Of a stretch of 53,515 nt of DNA, positions 1 to 8,261 are shown piece after piece (the first letter of the stretch is position 1; every line of letters begins with the position of its first letter). The notes under the pieces were generated by a model. The model did no database searches, was not told the origin of the DNA, and worked only from the letters and a program-made list of their open reading frames with translations. The DNA comes from JAEUMD01 sp050250815 (lineage in GTDB: Bacteria > Pseudomonadota > Alphaproteobacteria > Rhizobiales > Hyphomicrobiaceae): the NCBI GenBank assembly GCA_050250815.1, contig JBFWNY010000028.1:1-53515 (forward strand), given 5' to 3'. The translations under genes and the position numbers were made by a program.

Positions 1-126
1 CAATCGCTCGCGTCCCCACACGAGCCTCGGCGGGTTGACACCAGCCGAGTTCAGAGCCCGGGCCGAACAGGCCCAAAACCAGAACGGACTCTCGTTATGA
101 CCGAGGGCAAGATGGGGGCAGGGTCA
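1..126 (+). mobile_element. Right end of an IS3-family insertion sequence
   Basis: The first 100 bases encode the C-terminus of an IS3-type transposase. About 10 bases after its stop comes a G-rich stretch (111-126) whose reverse complement begins TGACCCTGCCCCCAT, which resembles the terminal inverted repeats of IS3-family elements (TGACC...GCCCCC). The element would therefore end near base 126. The left end lies outside the window, so neither the length nor a target-site duplication can be seen. Confidence 0.7.
2..100 (+). CDS. IS3-family transposase OrfB, C-terminal 32 residues (partial)
   Basis: The frame is open from the window edge to TGA at 98-100. The peptide contains RPHTSLGGLTPAEF and ends QAQNQNGLSL, which matches the end of the DDE integrase core and the tail typical of IS3-family OrfB. 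The catalytic residues lie upstream, outside the window. The rest of the element cannot be judged, so whether it is intact is unknown. Its position beside a broken RTX locus suggests that transposition or recombination shaped this end of the window. Confidence 0.75.
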   Translation, partial: NRSRPHTSLGGLTPAEFRARAEQAQNQNGLSL

Positions 127-699
127 GCGGTCACCCACCACGTCATTCACAAGATCGCTTCGTCTTGCAAGATGCTGGGGAAGTGCAAACCAAGTTCGCT
201 AAAACGATTTCGACGCACCTTATTCCGGTGAGTAGAGAGGCCTTGAAGACTTTTTCGGCATGGATCGCCGGACCTCTTGCGGCGAGGTACTCTTCTTGCG
301 ACGCGGTGCACAACCTGACGATCATCGAGGGCGACATCTTCGGCGAAATCGCGCCCGAATTCCAACTGGTGCTGCGAGGCAATACGAACTCACCGCCTGT
401 GCCGCCGGCTTCGGCGCAGAAATACTAATCGCGTGAAGTCAGCATGCCGCCGGGGAGCATTTGGGCCGCTGAAGTGGCGAAGGCGTTTTCGGGCCGGCGT
501 ATCTTAGTCAGCGGAATCGAGCTGTTCAAACCAACCCATCGGCAGTAAACTTTGGTTGGTACCCGGCAATAAATTTTGCCCGGTAGAAGGCGGCATCATT
601 AGAAACCGGTATCATCCGCTAACGGCATTATCCGTTTAGTGTCTCCACGAATTTTCGGCGGCACTGAGTATTCTAGCGTTTCTTGTGGGAGGCAGCGTC
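127..699. other. Stretch without a supportable gene between IS end and RTX gene
   Basis: An 87-codon plus-strand frame runs from 165 to 428 but has no recognisable domain or convincing ribosome-binding site. It could be the remnant of a gene cut by the IS element. Around 555-590 there is an imperfect hairpin (CCCGGCAA and TTGCCCGG arms) that could be a terminator. Around 590-632 there are loose repeats of a CGGCATCAT-like word. I assign no function. Confidence 0.4.
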
Positions 700-1719
700 A
701 TGGGCTCTTGGACACGCACGGACACGCCAATCAGCACGGGACAATTCTGGGGTGACGTTCTCCAGTGGCTCGTCGACGATTCAACGGGGCTGCCCAACCA
801 GATAATCATCGAATACAGCGACGGGACATTCGGCGAGATCAACGGTACGGGCCTCGCGCTGGATGGTTCCAATGTGCCGACCGCAGGCACGATGACCTCC
901 TTGCGCCGCCTCGACACTGACGGGGTGACACTGCTCGAAGAGATTACCGGGATCAGTGTTTCGCTGGTTGCCCTGTACAATTCCCTCGATCCGGCCGGCC
1001 TCATTCTGGCGGGCGACGACACGGTCACCGGCGGCACCCAGGACGACATCATGGGGGGCGCGGGGGGCGACGACACCATTAGCGGCAACGGCGGCAACGA
1101 CACACTATTCGGTGGTGATGGCGGCGACACGATCAACGGCGGCGCCGGTGTCGACACCATTTATGGGGAAGAGGGCAACGACACCATCCAGGGCGGTGGC
1201 GGTGGTGACATCCTCGACGGCGGGAATGGATTTGACATCCTGAATTATTTTGCATCGACGTCGGCCGTGACCATCAATCTGTCGACGAATGCCGCATCCG
1301 GCGGACACGCGACGGGTGATACCATTTCCAATTTCGAGGCCGTATATGGGTCGGCCCACAATGACGATCTGACCGGAGGCAGCGGCAATGAGCGTTTCCG
1401 GGGCCGCGACGGGAGCGACACCATCGATGGCGGCGATGGCTTTGATGAGGCGGACTTCTTTGACTCTCCCGCGGGCGTCACGCTGACCTTTACCGGTGGC
1501 GGTGGCGTGACGGTAGCAGATGATGGCTATGGCAACGCCGAAACCTATTCCAACATTGAGGCGGTGCGCGGCTCCCAGCATGCCGATACGCTGACCGGTG
1601 ACGATGAGAACGAGCGCTTCCGCGGGATGGCCGGAGACGATGTCATCAACGGTGGTGGTGGTGACAACGATCTGATCGACTACAGCCTCGACGAGGTTCT
1701 TGGAAAATTGTGTCGTTGA
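700..1719 (+). CDS. RTX (hemolysin-type calcium-binding repeat) protein, probably truncated
   Basis: From about residue 105 the protein has glycine- and aspartate-rich nonapeptides of the GGxGxDxUx type (for example GGNGGNDTLFGGDGGDTING), in several blocks separated by beta-rich spacers. Such repeats bind calcium outside the cell, and the proteins usually leave by a type I secretion system; none is seen here. ATG at 700 is preferred over GTG at 685 because GGAGG lies about 7 bases before it. The last residues (after DLIDYSLDE) lose the repeat pattern, and the end abuts an RTX-coding fragment on the other strand. The gene is therefore probably cut short at about 1700 and has lost its C-terminal secretion signal. 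The full-length role (adhesin, enzyme or S-layer-like protein) cannot be told. Confidence 0.75.
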   Translation: MGSWTRTDTPISTGQFWGDVLQWLVDDSTGLPNQIIIEYSDGTFGEINGTGLALDGSNVPTAGTMTSLRRLDTDGVTLLEEITGISVSLVALYNSLDPAGLILAGDDTVTGGTQDDIMGGAGGDDTISGNGGNDTLFGGDGGDTINGGAGVDTIYGEEGNDTIQGGGGGDILDGGNGFDILNYFASTSAVTINLSTNAASGGHATGDTISNFEAVYGSAHNDDLTGGSGNERFRGRDGSDTIDGGDGFDEADFFDSPAGVTLTFTGGGGVTVADDGYGNAETYSNIEAVRGSQHADTLTGDDENERFRGMAGDDVINGGGGDNDLIDYSLDEVLGKLCR

Positions 1720-1852
1720 GTGCACCGCCGGTGATTGTGTCATTGCCGCTGCCGGTCGTCACCTGAACGCGCTCGACATTGATGACGGTGGTGCCGTCGG
1801 AGAACGTCTGCTGCACCGTTGGGTCGGAGAAGTCGAGAGTCCGATATCCTGA
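1703..1852 (-). pseudogene. Inverted fragment of an RTX-repeat gene
   Basis: Read on the minus strand, this segment encodes DFSDPTVQQTFSDG, then NVERVQV, then GSGNDTITGGALNDTIF. This is the spacer-plus-nonapeptide pattern of RTX proteins. It has no start codon of its own; in its frame a stop at 1865-1867 precedes it. The repeat sense ends near 1703, exactly where the plus-strand RTX gene also loses sense, so two RTX coding stretches meet tail to tail. This marks an inversion or recombination junction, or possibly an assembly join. Confidence 0.65.
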
Positions 1853-1864
1853 TGTGTGACGGTG

Positions 1865-2167
1865 TCATCGCCAACCACCATGCTGCAGCTCACGGACACG
1901 GCGAAGGCGGTACCCCCCGCACGTCTTGTCAAGGTCGGCTTTCAGCAAGGCAACAAGCACCAGTTCGTCTTTGGTCAACTTATGATCGCGCGTCACTGCA
2001 TGCTCGAATTTCCAGAGACGAACGGCCTTTTCCTGACACACGTGGTGATGCTGTCTGGCATAAGGGTAAGCGCCATCCCGCCAGTCCTCAGCCTTTGCCC
2101 CACCAAGGCCGCTCGCGAATGAGAAAGCCATTGTGGCCACGACAATTAGATTTCTATTGGTTGTCAC
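1865..2167 (-). CDS. Small secreted protein of unknown function
   Basis: This is a 100-residue protein starting at GTG (2167). Residues 1-26 form a clear Sec signal peptide: a basic start (TTNRN), a hydrophobic core and an AKA cleavage site. The mature part has two cysteines and a His-rich stretch (RQHHHVCQEK), then an amphipathic helix-like segment. I do not recognise a family. The C-terminal 15 or so residues may be chimeric, because the RTX fragment follows in the same frame right after the stop. A ribosome-binding site is weak (GAAGAAAA). Expression is uncertain. Confidence 0.5.
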   Translation of the reverse strand: MTTNRNLIVVATMAFSFASGLGGAKAEDWRDGAYPYARQHHHVCQEKAVRLWKFEHAVTRDHKLTKDELVLVALLKADLDKTCGGYRLRRVRELQHGGWR

Positions 2168-2784
2168 TTTTCTTCACTCTCTATTTTGCTTCTGAATCCT
2201 ACCAGAAGCGATGACAGCAAGCCCGCAAAGCATCCTCCCGATGCTACAGGCGCACACGGCTATTTAGCATGAATTTGATTTCTTTGTGGCGCGCAAGCCA
2301 TTGGTTTAATGCGCAAATAGGATATCCGTTCGCAAATTGGATAGCCCCGCATAATGCCGAACAAACAACCGGGATAGGCTCCATGCGCTGAAGTCCTTCA
2401 GACTCCTCTTGTGTCCGCGGGCGTGGAGCACTTTGCGCGCTCGGAGGATTCGCACACGTGCTCGACGATTGATGTCATCGATATGGTGTCAGACTATTCG
2501 GGTTGCGGAATATTCCCGAGCGAATTTCGTTTCGGGGAGTGGCACGGGGCTTGTGGCCGAGGCTGTGTGGAACTTGTCGCCGCCGGAAAAAACCTCTGCG
2601 CCCGGAAGGAGACACAGATCATTATTTGAGTGCTGGCGTCACAGCCACCCGGCAACTAGACTCACACTTGGAAGCGGGACATGTGGGCTCCTGGTCCGCG
2701 CAATCGTTACCGTTGAGACATTCGGCGTGTAGCTCTGGCAGGTGCGCTTTTGCCGCGAGACGCCAAGTTGGAGACTAGCCCGTC
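2168..2784. other. Intergenic stretch without a supportable gene
   Basis: Several overlapping short frames on the plus strand (2409-2778) have no signal peptide, domain or good ribosome-binding site, and look like chance frames. The first part is AT-richer than the window average and could hold promoters for the small secreted protein (minus) and for the AraC regulator (plus). No transposon ends or RNA genes were seen. Confidence 0.4.
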
Positions 2785-3777
2785 ATGTTCAAATTCAACG
2801 CCTACTCGTGGGACGATGGGGATCGTCCGTCGGAAAAGTACAGCTCCATACCGTCGTGTTGGTCGACCAGCTTTCATTTGAATGATGCGCCGTGCAAACG
2901 CCTGTGCGTCTCGATTGCCGAATTTACCCGCAGCGGCGTGAATGCCATGGTGGTCCGATCATCCGGACATGAAATTGAGGTAACAGATGAGGGTTCGCTC
3001 ACCCTCATGTTGCCTTCCCAAGGTACTGTCGACGTCAAATGCAGTAACCGAGAACGTCATGCTGAAGCGGGTGGCCTCATCGTATTGGGGCCCAGCCGCA
3101 GGTGGACACGAGTTGAGCCTCCGCGCCTAGGCACCTTTGAGGCCTGCTTGCTGAAGGTACCGATCTCGTGTTCAGAATTGCACTGGACGCGGGCCGACGA
3201 CCGCAACTTCAGGCTCGAAGAACCATTCGTACCTACAGCTCATTCAGATGTGGAGAGCCTGAGAGTGCTGATCGACTATTTCGCGCGGGAAGGACGATCG
3301 GCCCACTCCTCACTTGCGTCGGTTCAGGCTTGCGCACTCGCAGAAGCATTATTGTTCGAGCATCTGCGAAAACTTCTGGAGGGACAATTCGATGCCGGCA
3401 AAAAAAGCAGGACCATGGCCCCCGTACGCCTTGTTCGTGAAGCCGAAGATTTTATGCAGGCTCATTTCTCTGAGGCTTTGACGCTTGCGCGCATCTCGAC
3501 TGGCATAAATGTACATCCACGTTCGCTGCAAGCAGCATTTCAAAAAGCTGATGGAAGGACACTTTGGTCGACGCTGAATGCGATCCGTCTTAAAGAGGCA
3601 CGCCGCAGGCTGTTGATTGCTACGGGAGATGAGAACGTCACTGCGATTGCTATCTCCTGTGGGCTCACCCATCTCGGCCGGTTTTCACTGGCCTATCGAG
3701 GAATGTTCGGGGAAAGCCCCTCTGAGACCCTCCACAAGAGGCGAAACGGTGCTCGCCCATACCGTCCGCGGGCCTGA
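2785..3777 (+). CDS. AraC-family transcriptional regulator
   Basis: The protein has 330 residues. The C-terminal 100 or so (about 220-320) carry the double helix-turn-helix of AraC/XylS regulators: a first helix pair around LARISTGINVHPRSLQAAF and a second around VTAIAISCGLTHLGRFSLAY, ending in the typical FGESPSETL. The N-terminal 190 residues resemble the cupin-like AraC-binding-2 domain that senses a ligand or mediates dimerisation. The start at ATG 2785 has GGAG about 11 bases upstream. No regulated operon lies directly next to it in the same direction, so the target and ligand are unknown. Its place in a decayed region suggests it arrived by transfer or is an orphan. Confidence 0.85.
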   Translation: MFKFNAYSWDDGDRPSEKYSSIPSCWSTSFHLNDAPCKRLCVSIAEFTRSGVNAMVVRSSGHEIEVTDEGSLTLMLPSQGTVDVKCSNRERHAEAGGLIVLGPSRRWTRVEPPRLGTFEACLLKVPISCSELHWTRADDRNFRLEEPFVPTAHSDVESLRVLIDYFAREGRSAHSSLASVQACALAEALLFEHLRKLLEGQFDAGKKSRTMAPVRLVREAEDFMQAHFSEALTLARISTGINVHPRSLQAAFQKADGRTLWSTLNAIRLKEARRRLLIATGDENVTAIAISCGLTHLGRFSLAYRGMFGESPSETLHKRRNGARPYRPRA

Positions 3778-4372
3778 AGGGGAACTCGGTCCAGACGCAG
3801 CCATGTTTGCTCGACCCGATCGAAGCTCCAGATCGGGGCGTCAGAACTCGCCCATCGCTTGTCGGCTTGCCGGTGCGGCCAGCGCCTTGCTCCCGTCCAC
3901 ACACGCACCCCATCATCCCGGAGTATCTACTTGGCCAGTTCGATCGCCTTGCGTATCGCGGCCCTCCGGTGACCTCCCCACGTCGAGGAGACGATCAGCC
4001 GACTTCGATCTGCACATTCAGCGCCTCCGGCAGCCCTGCGAATGGCAGACAATGAGGCCGGACCCAGAGATCTGTGGAAAACTTCGCCCCGTCTCGCCCG
4101 ATGATCTCCTCAGCTTGAGACCTTCGTAGAAGGTCGAAGTTCCGCCAGAGGAGCACCAATTGGAAACTCAGTCCTCCGGCGTATTTCGAATATCCAGACG
4201 AATCAATGAGTCGAAGCGAGCCGTGCGACTTAATCCAAACCCGGACATTGTTGCATGACCATCAGGTTACGTTCGACTCACTACCTTTCGTTGAGGGCTC
4301 TAAAATTTTAGCTTTTTGCCTGTTCAGGGTTTCCTGATCGTCGGGTCTTGGGTGGGTTTAGGTCACGACGTC
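3778..4372. other. Stretch without a supportable gene
   Basis: Short frames exist on both strands, but none shows a domain, signal peptide or ribosome-binding site. The minus strand around 3900-4060 shows pieces that look like degraded coding sequence broken by stops, which fits a decayed gene of unknown kind. The AT-rich 4290-4315 segment may hold the promoter for the cNMP-binding protein that follows. Confidence 0.35.
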
Positions 4373-5029
4373 ATGTCTGCTATTGCAAGCGCTTCAATCG
4401 ATGTTCCGGTTCGCCGATTGCCGAATGGGTGGTCGAACCGGCCAGTGTTTGGGGCTGCGGCCTCAATCGAAACTGACAACGTCGAGATTTGGACAGCGGC
4501 CTTGAACGGCTCATCAGCCGTACGCATCGGCCTTTCAGAAGGACAGCAACTCTTCGACGCGGGTGATGAGGCTAGCCGCCTCTATCTCGTTGAAGACGGC
4601 TGCGTCGAGGCCGAGTTTGTGGTTCCGCCCCGCCGGGCTTCCTTCCGGCAGACCTACACCCACGGTTCGCCTTTCATCCTGGAGTGTGGCGGCCGGCACG
4701 TCGCGCGCTGTGTGGCGCGCACCGACTGCCGAATTCTGAGCCTCGACAGGAATGCCTTCGAGCGCAGCGCCAGGGACGACGGCCTCGTGCGATCGCTGTT
4801 GCAGGACCTTCATGCCCGGGAGCTGGGGCTCATTCTTCGGGCGATGGCTACAGATGAACTTGTCTGCCGGACTGAGAGACGGCCATTCAAGGCGAGTTCG
4901 GCTGACCGAAATTTCAATATCGCCCGTGTGGACGACCGAGCGGGGATTGCTCGGGCCAAGTTCTTCGCGGCGAGACTACCACGTGAAGGAAACAAAAGAG
5001 TTTCAGCCGATCCGGCAACGGTCGGGTGA
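4373..5029 (+). CDS. Cyclic nucleotide-binding-domain protein without an obvious HTH
   Basis: The protein has 218 residues if it begins at ATG 4373 (MSAIASASID); a TTG 57 bases upstream is possible. Residues about 50-150 match a cNMP-binding beta-roll: EGQQLFDAGDEASRLYLVEDG is the first conserved strand-turn-strand, followed by FILECGGRHVARCVARTDC and LSLDRNAF. In Crp/Fnr regulators a winged helix would follow, but the last 80 residues show no convincing helix-turn-helix. It may be a Crp/Fnr relative that lost DNA binding, or the 3' end may be frameshifted. The effector is unknown. Confidence 0.6.
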   Translation: MSAIASASIDVPVRRLPNGWSNRPVFGAAASIETDNVEIWTAALNGSSAVRIGLSEGQQLFDAGDEASRLYLVEDGCVEAEFVVPPRRASFRQTYTHGSPFILECGGRHVARCVARTDCRILSLDRNAFERSARDDGLVRSLLQDLHARELGLILRAMATDELVCRTERRPFKASSADRNFNIARVDDRAGIARAKFFAARLPREGNKRVSADPATVG

Positions 5030-5106
5030 AGGCAGGTTGCGAGTACTGGCGTCGTGTCTGTAGCGTGAGCGTGACGTTGCCTTGAGTATCGTATCGTGGC
5101 GTTGGG

Positions 5107-6870
5107 TTATTGGAGTTCAGGAAAGTGGCGTCGAGTTTGTAGAGTACGCGTGCTGTTCACTGCGTATGCGTAATGCAGCGCCGCATTGCGTTTAATTTGA
5201 AGATGAAGCACTGCACGCCAGTTGCTTTGAATGAGTTGGACGTGATCGAGACCAAGCGGCTGCGGCTCGCTTTTGCCGCTGATGCGGGCCGCACCGCTCC
5301 ATGCTGACAGCAGCTCCCTCGCGGCTGTCATAGAATTCGACGACAGCAATTCGACGTATCTGGATTGCTGAACAGTTGCCTGAGGCGCATCCCCGTCGGC
5401 AAGCTCGCTCAAGGTCTCGCTCGAGCCCAGGAACAGGATGCCGTTAACATTGAGCGCGAGATGGAAGTAGGTAAGAACCTTGCGCTGCGCGACCTCGTTG
5501 AAATAGATGAGCAGGTTGCGACAGCTGATGAGGTCCATCCGCGTGAATGGGGGGTTCTTCAGCAAGTCGTGACTAGAAAACACGACGAGACGCCGCAGCG
5601 CGGCCTTGACCTGGCAGCGGTTGCCGACCGGCTCGAAGTAGCGGTCGACGAGGTCCTGGGGGAGCAGCGACAGACTTTCCTTGTCGTAGATTCCGCGGCC
5701 GGCGATCTCCAGCGCCGGAGCGAAGATGTCCGTGGCGAAGATCTTCGCGTTGAGCTCCACTCCGGCCTTGCGCGCCGCCTCGCTCAAAACCATGGCTATC
5801 GAATAGGCTTCCTCGCCGGTGGCGCAGCCGGGCACCCACACCCTGAACTGCTCCGCACCGCCCAGCACCTCCGCGATCGGCGTGATGACGTGCTCCTGGA
5901 GGCTGACGAACGCCTCCGGATCGCGGAAGAACTCCGTCACGCCGATCAGCAGATCCTTCGTCAGCCGGTCGAGTTCCTCTGGTGTCTTGCGGAGCATTTC
6001 GACGTATTTGGCGAGGTTCTCCACGCGCGCCAGCTCGGCGCGCCGGCGGATGCGGCGTCCGACGGTCGATATCTTGTAATAGCCGAAGTCGGTTCCGCAT
6101 CGACGCTGGAGCAGGCGCAGGATGATCGTCTCCGGATCGAGCGGCCGGCCGTCCTCGGTATCCTCCTCCTCGACTGCGATGGCTTCACCGGTCGCCAGCC
6201 GGTGCACGATCATCGCCAGGCCGGACGGAGAGGCCACTGCGCTCGCCAGATTGCGCTCGATGATCGAGCGCGGCATGCCCTCGAACCGTGCGCTCGCGGG
6301 GTCCTGGACGAGTACCGTACCACCGGCTTCGCGGATCACGGCAGCGCCCAAGGAACCGTCGCTTCCCGTTCCCGAAAGGATTACGCCGATCGCCCCGCCG
6401 CCGCGCTCGGCCGCAAGCGATTTGAGAAAGGCGTCGATGGGCAGGGAGAAGTGTGCGCTGGTATCCTCGTCCGCCAGCAGCAGCTTGCCGTCACTCACCG
6501 TCAGGGTCTGGCGCGCCGGCCTCAGATAGATCACGTTCGGCTCGATCTGCATGCCGTCGCTGATCTGCGAGATGCGCATGAGAGTCTGACGGCTCAGCAG
6601 TTCATCCATCATGGACGGAAAGTCGGGCGACAGATGCTGGACGACGACGAAGGCGCAGCCCGTATCGACCCGCAGGGCGCGGAACAACTGCTCAAGCGCC
6701 TCCAGGCCGCCGGCCGACGCACCGATGGCGACGATGGGGGTCTCGGGTTGCTTCGGCGACTTGGTGCGCCGCTGGCGGGGTTTCGTTGCCGGGGTGGAAT
6801 GATCTGCTGCGGGTGACGAATTGCTCGCCTGCCGCGTCTTCTTGGCGGCTCGTTTTTGCTTAGGGGCCAT
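5107..6870 (-). CDS. CheB-CheR fusion: chemotaxis-type methylesterase and methyltransferase
   Basis: Two enzyme domains are joined. Numbering from the upstream GTG at 6879, the CheB methylesterase spans about 48-235 with the serine in GASAGGLEAL (S55), H82 in VQHLSPDF and D174 in SGTGSDGSLG. The CheR methyltransferase spans about 255-500, with the SAM-binding WVPGCATGEEAYS and the motif DLISCRNLLIYF. There is no receiver domain in front of CheB, so control differs from classical CheB. Larger members of this family continue with PAS and histidine kinase domains; here the protein stops about 70 residues after CheR with an unusual basic tail. The start is ATG 6870 (GGAG just upstream) or GTG 6879. 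No chemoreceptor or flagellar genes are nearby, so it may serve a non-motility signalling role. Confidence 0.85.
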   Translation of the reverse strand: MAPKQKRAAKKTRQASNSSPAADHSTPATKPRQRRTKSPKQPETPIVAIGASAGGLEALEQLFRALRVDTGCAFVVVQHLSPDFPSMMDELLSRQTLMRISQISDGMQIEPNVIYLRPARQTLTVSDGKLLLADEDTSAHFSLPIDAFLKSLAAERGGGAIGVILSGTGSDGSLGAAVIREAGGTVLVQDPASARFEGMPRSIIERNLASAVASPSGLAMIVHRLATGEAIAVEEEDTEDGRPLDPETIILRLLQRRCGTDFGYYKISTVGRRIRRRAELARVENLAKYVEMLRKTPEELDRLTKDLLIGVTEFFRDPEAFVSLQEHVITPIAEVLGGAEQFRVWVPGCATGEEAYSIAMVLSEAARKAGVELNAKIFATDIFAPALEIAGRGIYDKESLSLLPQDLVDRYFEPVGNRCQVKAALRRLVVFSSHDLLKNPPFTRMDLISCRNLLIYFNEVAQRKVLTYFHLALNVNGILFLGSSETLSELADGDAPQATVQQSRYVELLSSNSMTAARELLSAWSGAARISGKSEPQPLGLDHVQLIQSNWRAVLHLQIKRNAALHYAYAVNSTRTLQTRRHFPELQ

Positions 6871-7472
6871 AAGCTCCACGCCCGAGAAGCAGGCGACCGA
6901 GAGGTTCAGTATTCCCGACTACCAGCAATTGCGAAGTCGAGTTCCGTTGCACCTGAGTCGCCTACCGACGCAGGGCAGGCGACTATGAGGCCGGATCGGC
7001 ATCATACATGCGATCCATTGGGCTCCTATCGCAAAAATTCGAATACGTACGGAAGAACGAGAGAAAGGCGCGAGGCCTGCTTGGCACGTCTGCCGCCATT
7101 CTTTGCTTCCAGCCCTTCAAATCTGGAAGGAGGGAGAGCAATTCCCGCTATCGTGCTCGCACGTTAATGGCACCCGCCTGTCCGTCGTCACTGCGGCGGG
7201 TGCGGTCGCACCTGCTTCTTACACGCTTTCAGATTTTCTTCATTGGTCCGGCATTGACCTCAGTGGACGGCCCGACGAACCCGTCACGACACTAGATCGA
7301 AATGGCTTCGATCATTTTCTTCGATTCTCAATTGAAATGCTTCGCTTGGACTATTGATCGGGCATGGGTTCACGTTCGCTCAACTCCGCCAGCGTAGGCT
7401 CGGCGACCATCCAGGGCTTGCACTCCGCCCCCTCACCCTAGCGCCCGTCGCGCCATCGAATTCGTGTACCCG
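6871..7472. other. Intergenic stretch between divergent cheB-cheR and ABC exporter genes
   Basis: Three overlapping plus-strand frames (up to about 100 codons) show no recognised domain. The one at 7103-7357 has a regular-looking C-terminus, but I cannot tie it to a family and its ribosome-binding site is doubtful. The region should contain the promoters of both flanking divergent transcription units. No RNA gene or repeat was seen. Confidence 0.35.
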
Positions 7473-8261
7473 ATGACCAATCTCGCCCCCGCCCTGCTCA
7501 TTCGAAACCTCTACAAAACTTTCCGGACCCCGGCTGTCGACGGCCTTTCCGTCACAATCCCGCCCGGCCAATTCTACGCCCTGCTCGGACCCAACGGTGC
7601 CGGCAAGACGACGACGCTGCGCATGGTCGCCGGCCTGCTGACCCCAGATGCCGGGCAGATCGAGATTGCCGGCCATGACGTCGCGCAGGATGCGAACGCG
7701 GCAAAGCGCGTGCTCGCGTGGGTGCCCGACGAGCCGATGATTTACGACAAGCTGACGCCGTCCGAGTATCTAGGTTTAGTCGCGGGACTGTGGGGTATGG
7801 AGCCGGCGACCGCACGCGCGAAAGCCGACCAGCTTCTGGATGTGCTTGGCCTCTCCGACAACGCCAATGAGCGCTGCCAGGGGTTCTCCAAGGGCATGCG
7901 CCAGAAAGTGGCATTGGCCGGCGCGCTCATTCACGAACCCAAGCTCATCATCCTCGACGAGCCCCTGACAGGCCTTGATGCCGGGTCAGCACGTCAGGTC
8001 AAAAGTGTTTTGCGTCACCTCGTCGGCCAGGGCGTGACGGTCATCATGACCACACACATCCTCGAGGTTGCCGAGCGCATGGCCGACCGTATCGGCGTCA
8101 TCGCGCGTGGCAAGCTCGTCGCGGAAGGCACGTTCGCCGAGCTGCGTGCCACCGCGGGCTCGGGCGAGGCCAGTCTGGAGGACGTGTTCCTGACGCTGGT
8201 GGCCGAACGGGCGGCGGGCGACGAACACGCGGCCGCCGCGACTGCACAGGTGGCCGCATGA
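7473..8261 (+). CDS. ABC transporter ATP-binding protein (ABC-2 exporter type)
   Basis: This 262-residue nucleotide-binding subunit has Walker A GPNGAGKTT, the signature-like motif QGFSKGMRQKVALAGAL, Walker B LIILDEPLTGLD and the switch histidine in TTHILE. The C-terminal extension and the pairing with a multi-span permease whose start overlaps its stop (ATGA at 8258-8261) place it in the ABC-2 export group. ATG 7473 is preferred to GTG 7464. No periplasmic binding protein is near, which fits export. The substrate is unknown. Confidence 0.88.
   Translation: MTNLAPALLIRNLYKTFRTPAVDGLSVTIPPGQFYALLGPNGAGKTTTLRMVAGLLTPDAGQIEIAGHDVAQDANAAKRVLAWVPDEPMIYDKLTPSEYLGLVAGLWGMEPATARAKADQLLDVLGLSDNANERCQGFSKGMRQKVALAGALIHEPKLIILDEPLTGLDAGSARQVKSVLRHLVGQGVTVIMTTHILEVAERMADRIGVIARGKLVAEGTFAELRATAGSGEASLEDVFLTLVAERAAGDEHAAAATAQVAA

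Noticed and set aside
1105..1743. Minus-strand 212-codon frame across the RTX gene
   Set aside because: It is mostly the complement of the GGxGxDxUx repeats; only the 1703-1852 part, in a different frame, carries real RTX sense.
2325..2360. GGATAGCCCC word shared with 25130-25160
   Set aside because: The 10-base match is flanked by similar short words (GCATAAT, ATAGGATAT) but in a different order; this is too weak to call a shared regulatory site.
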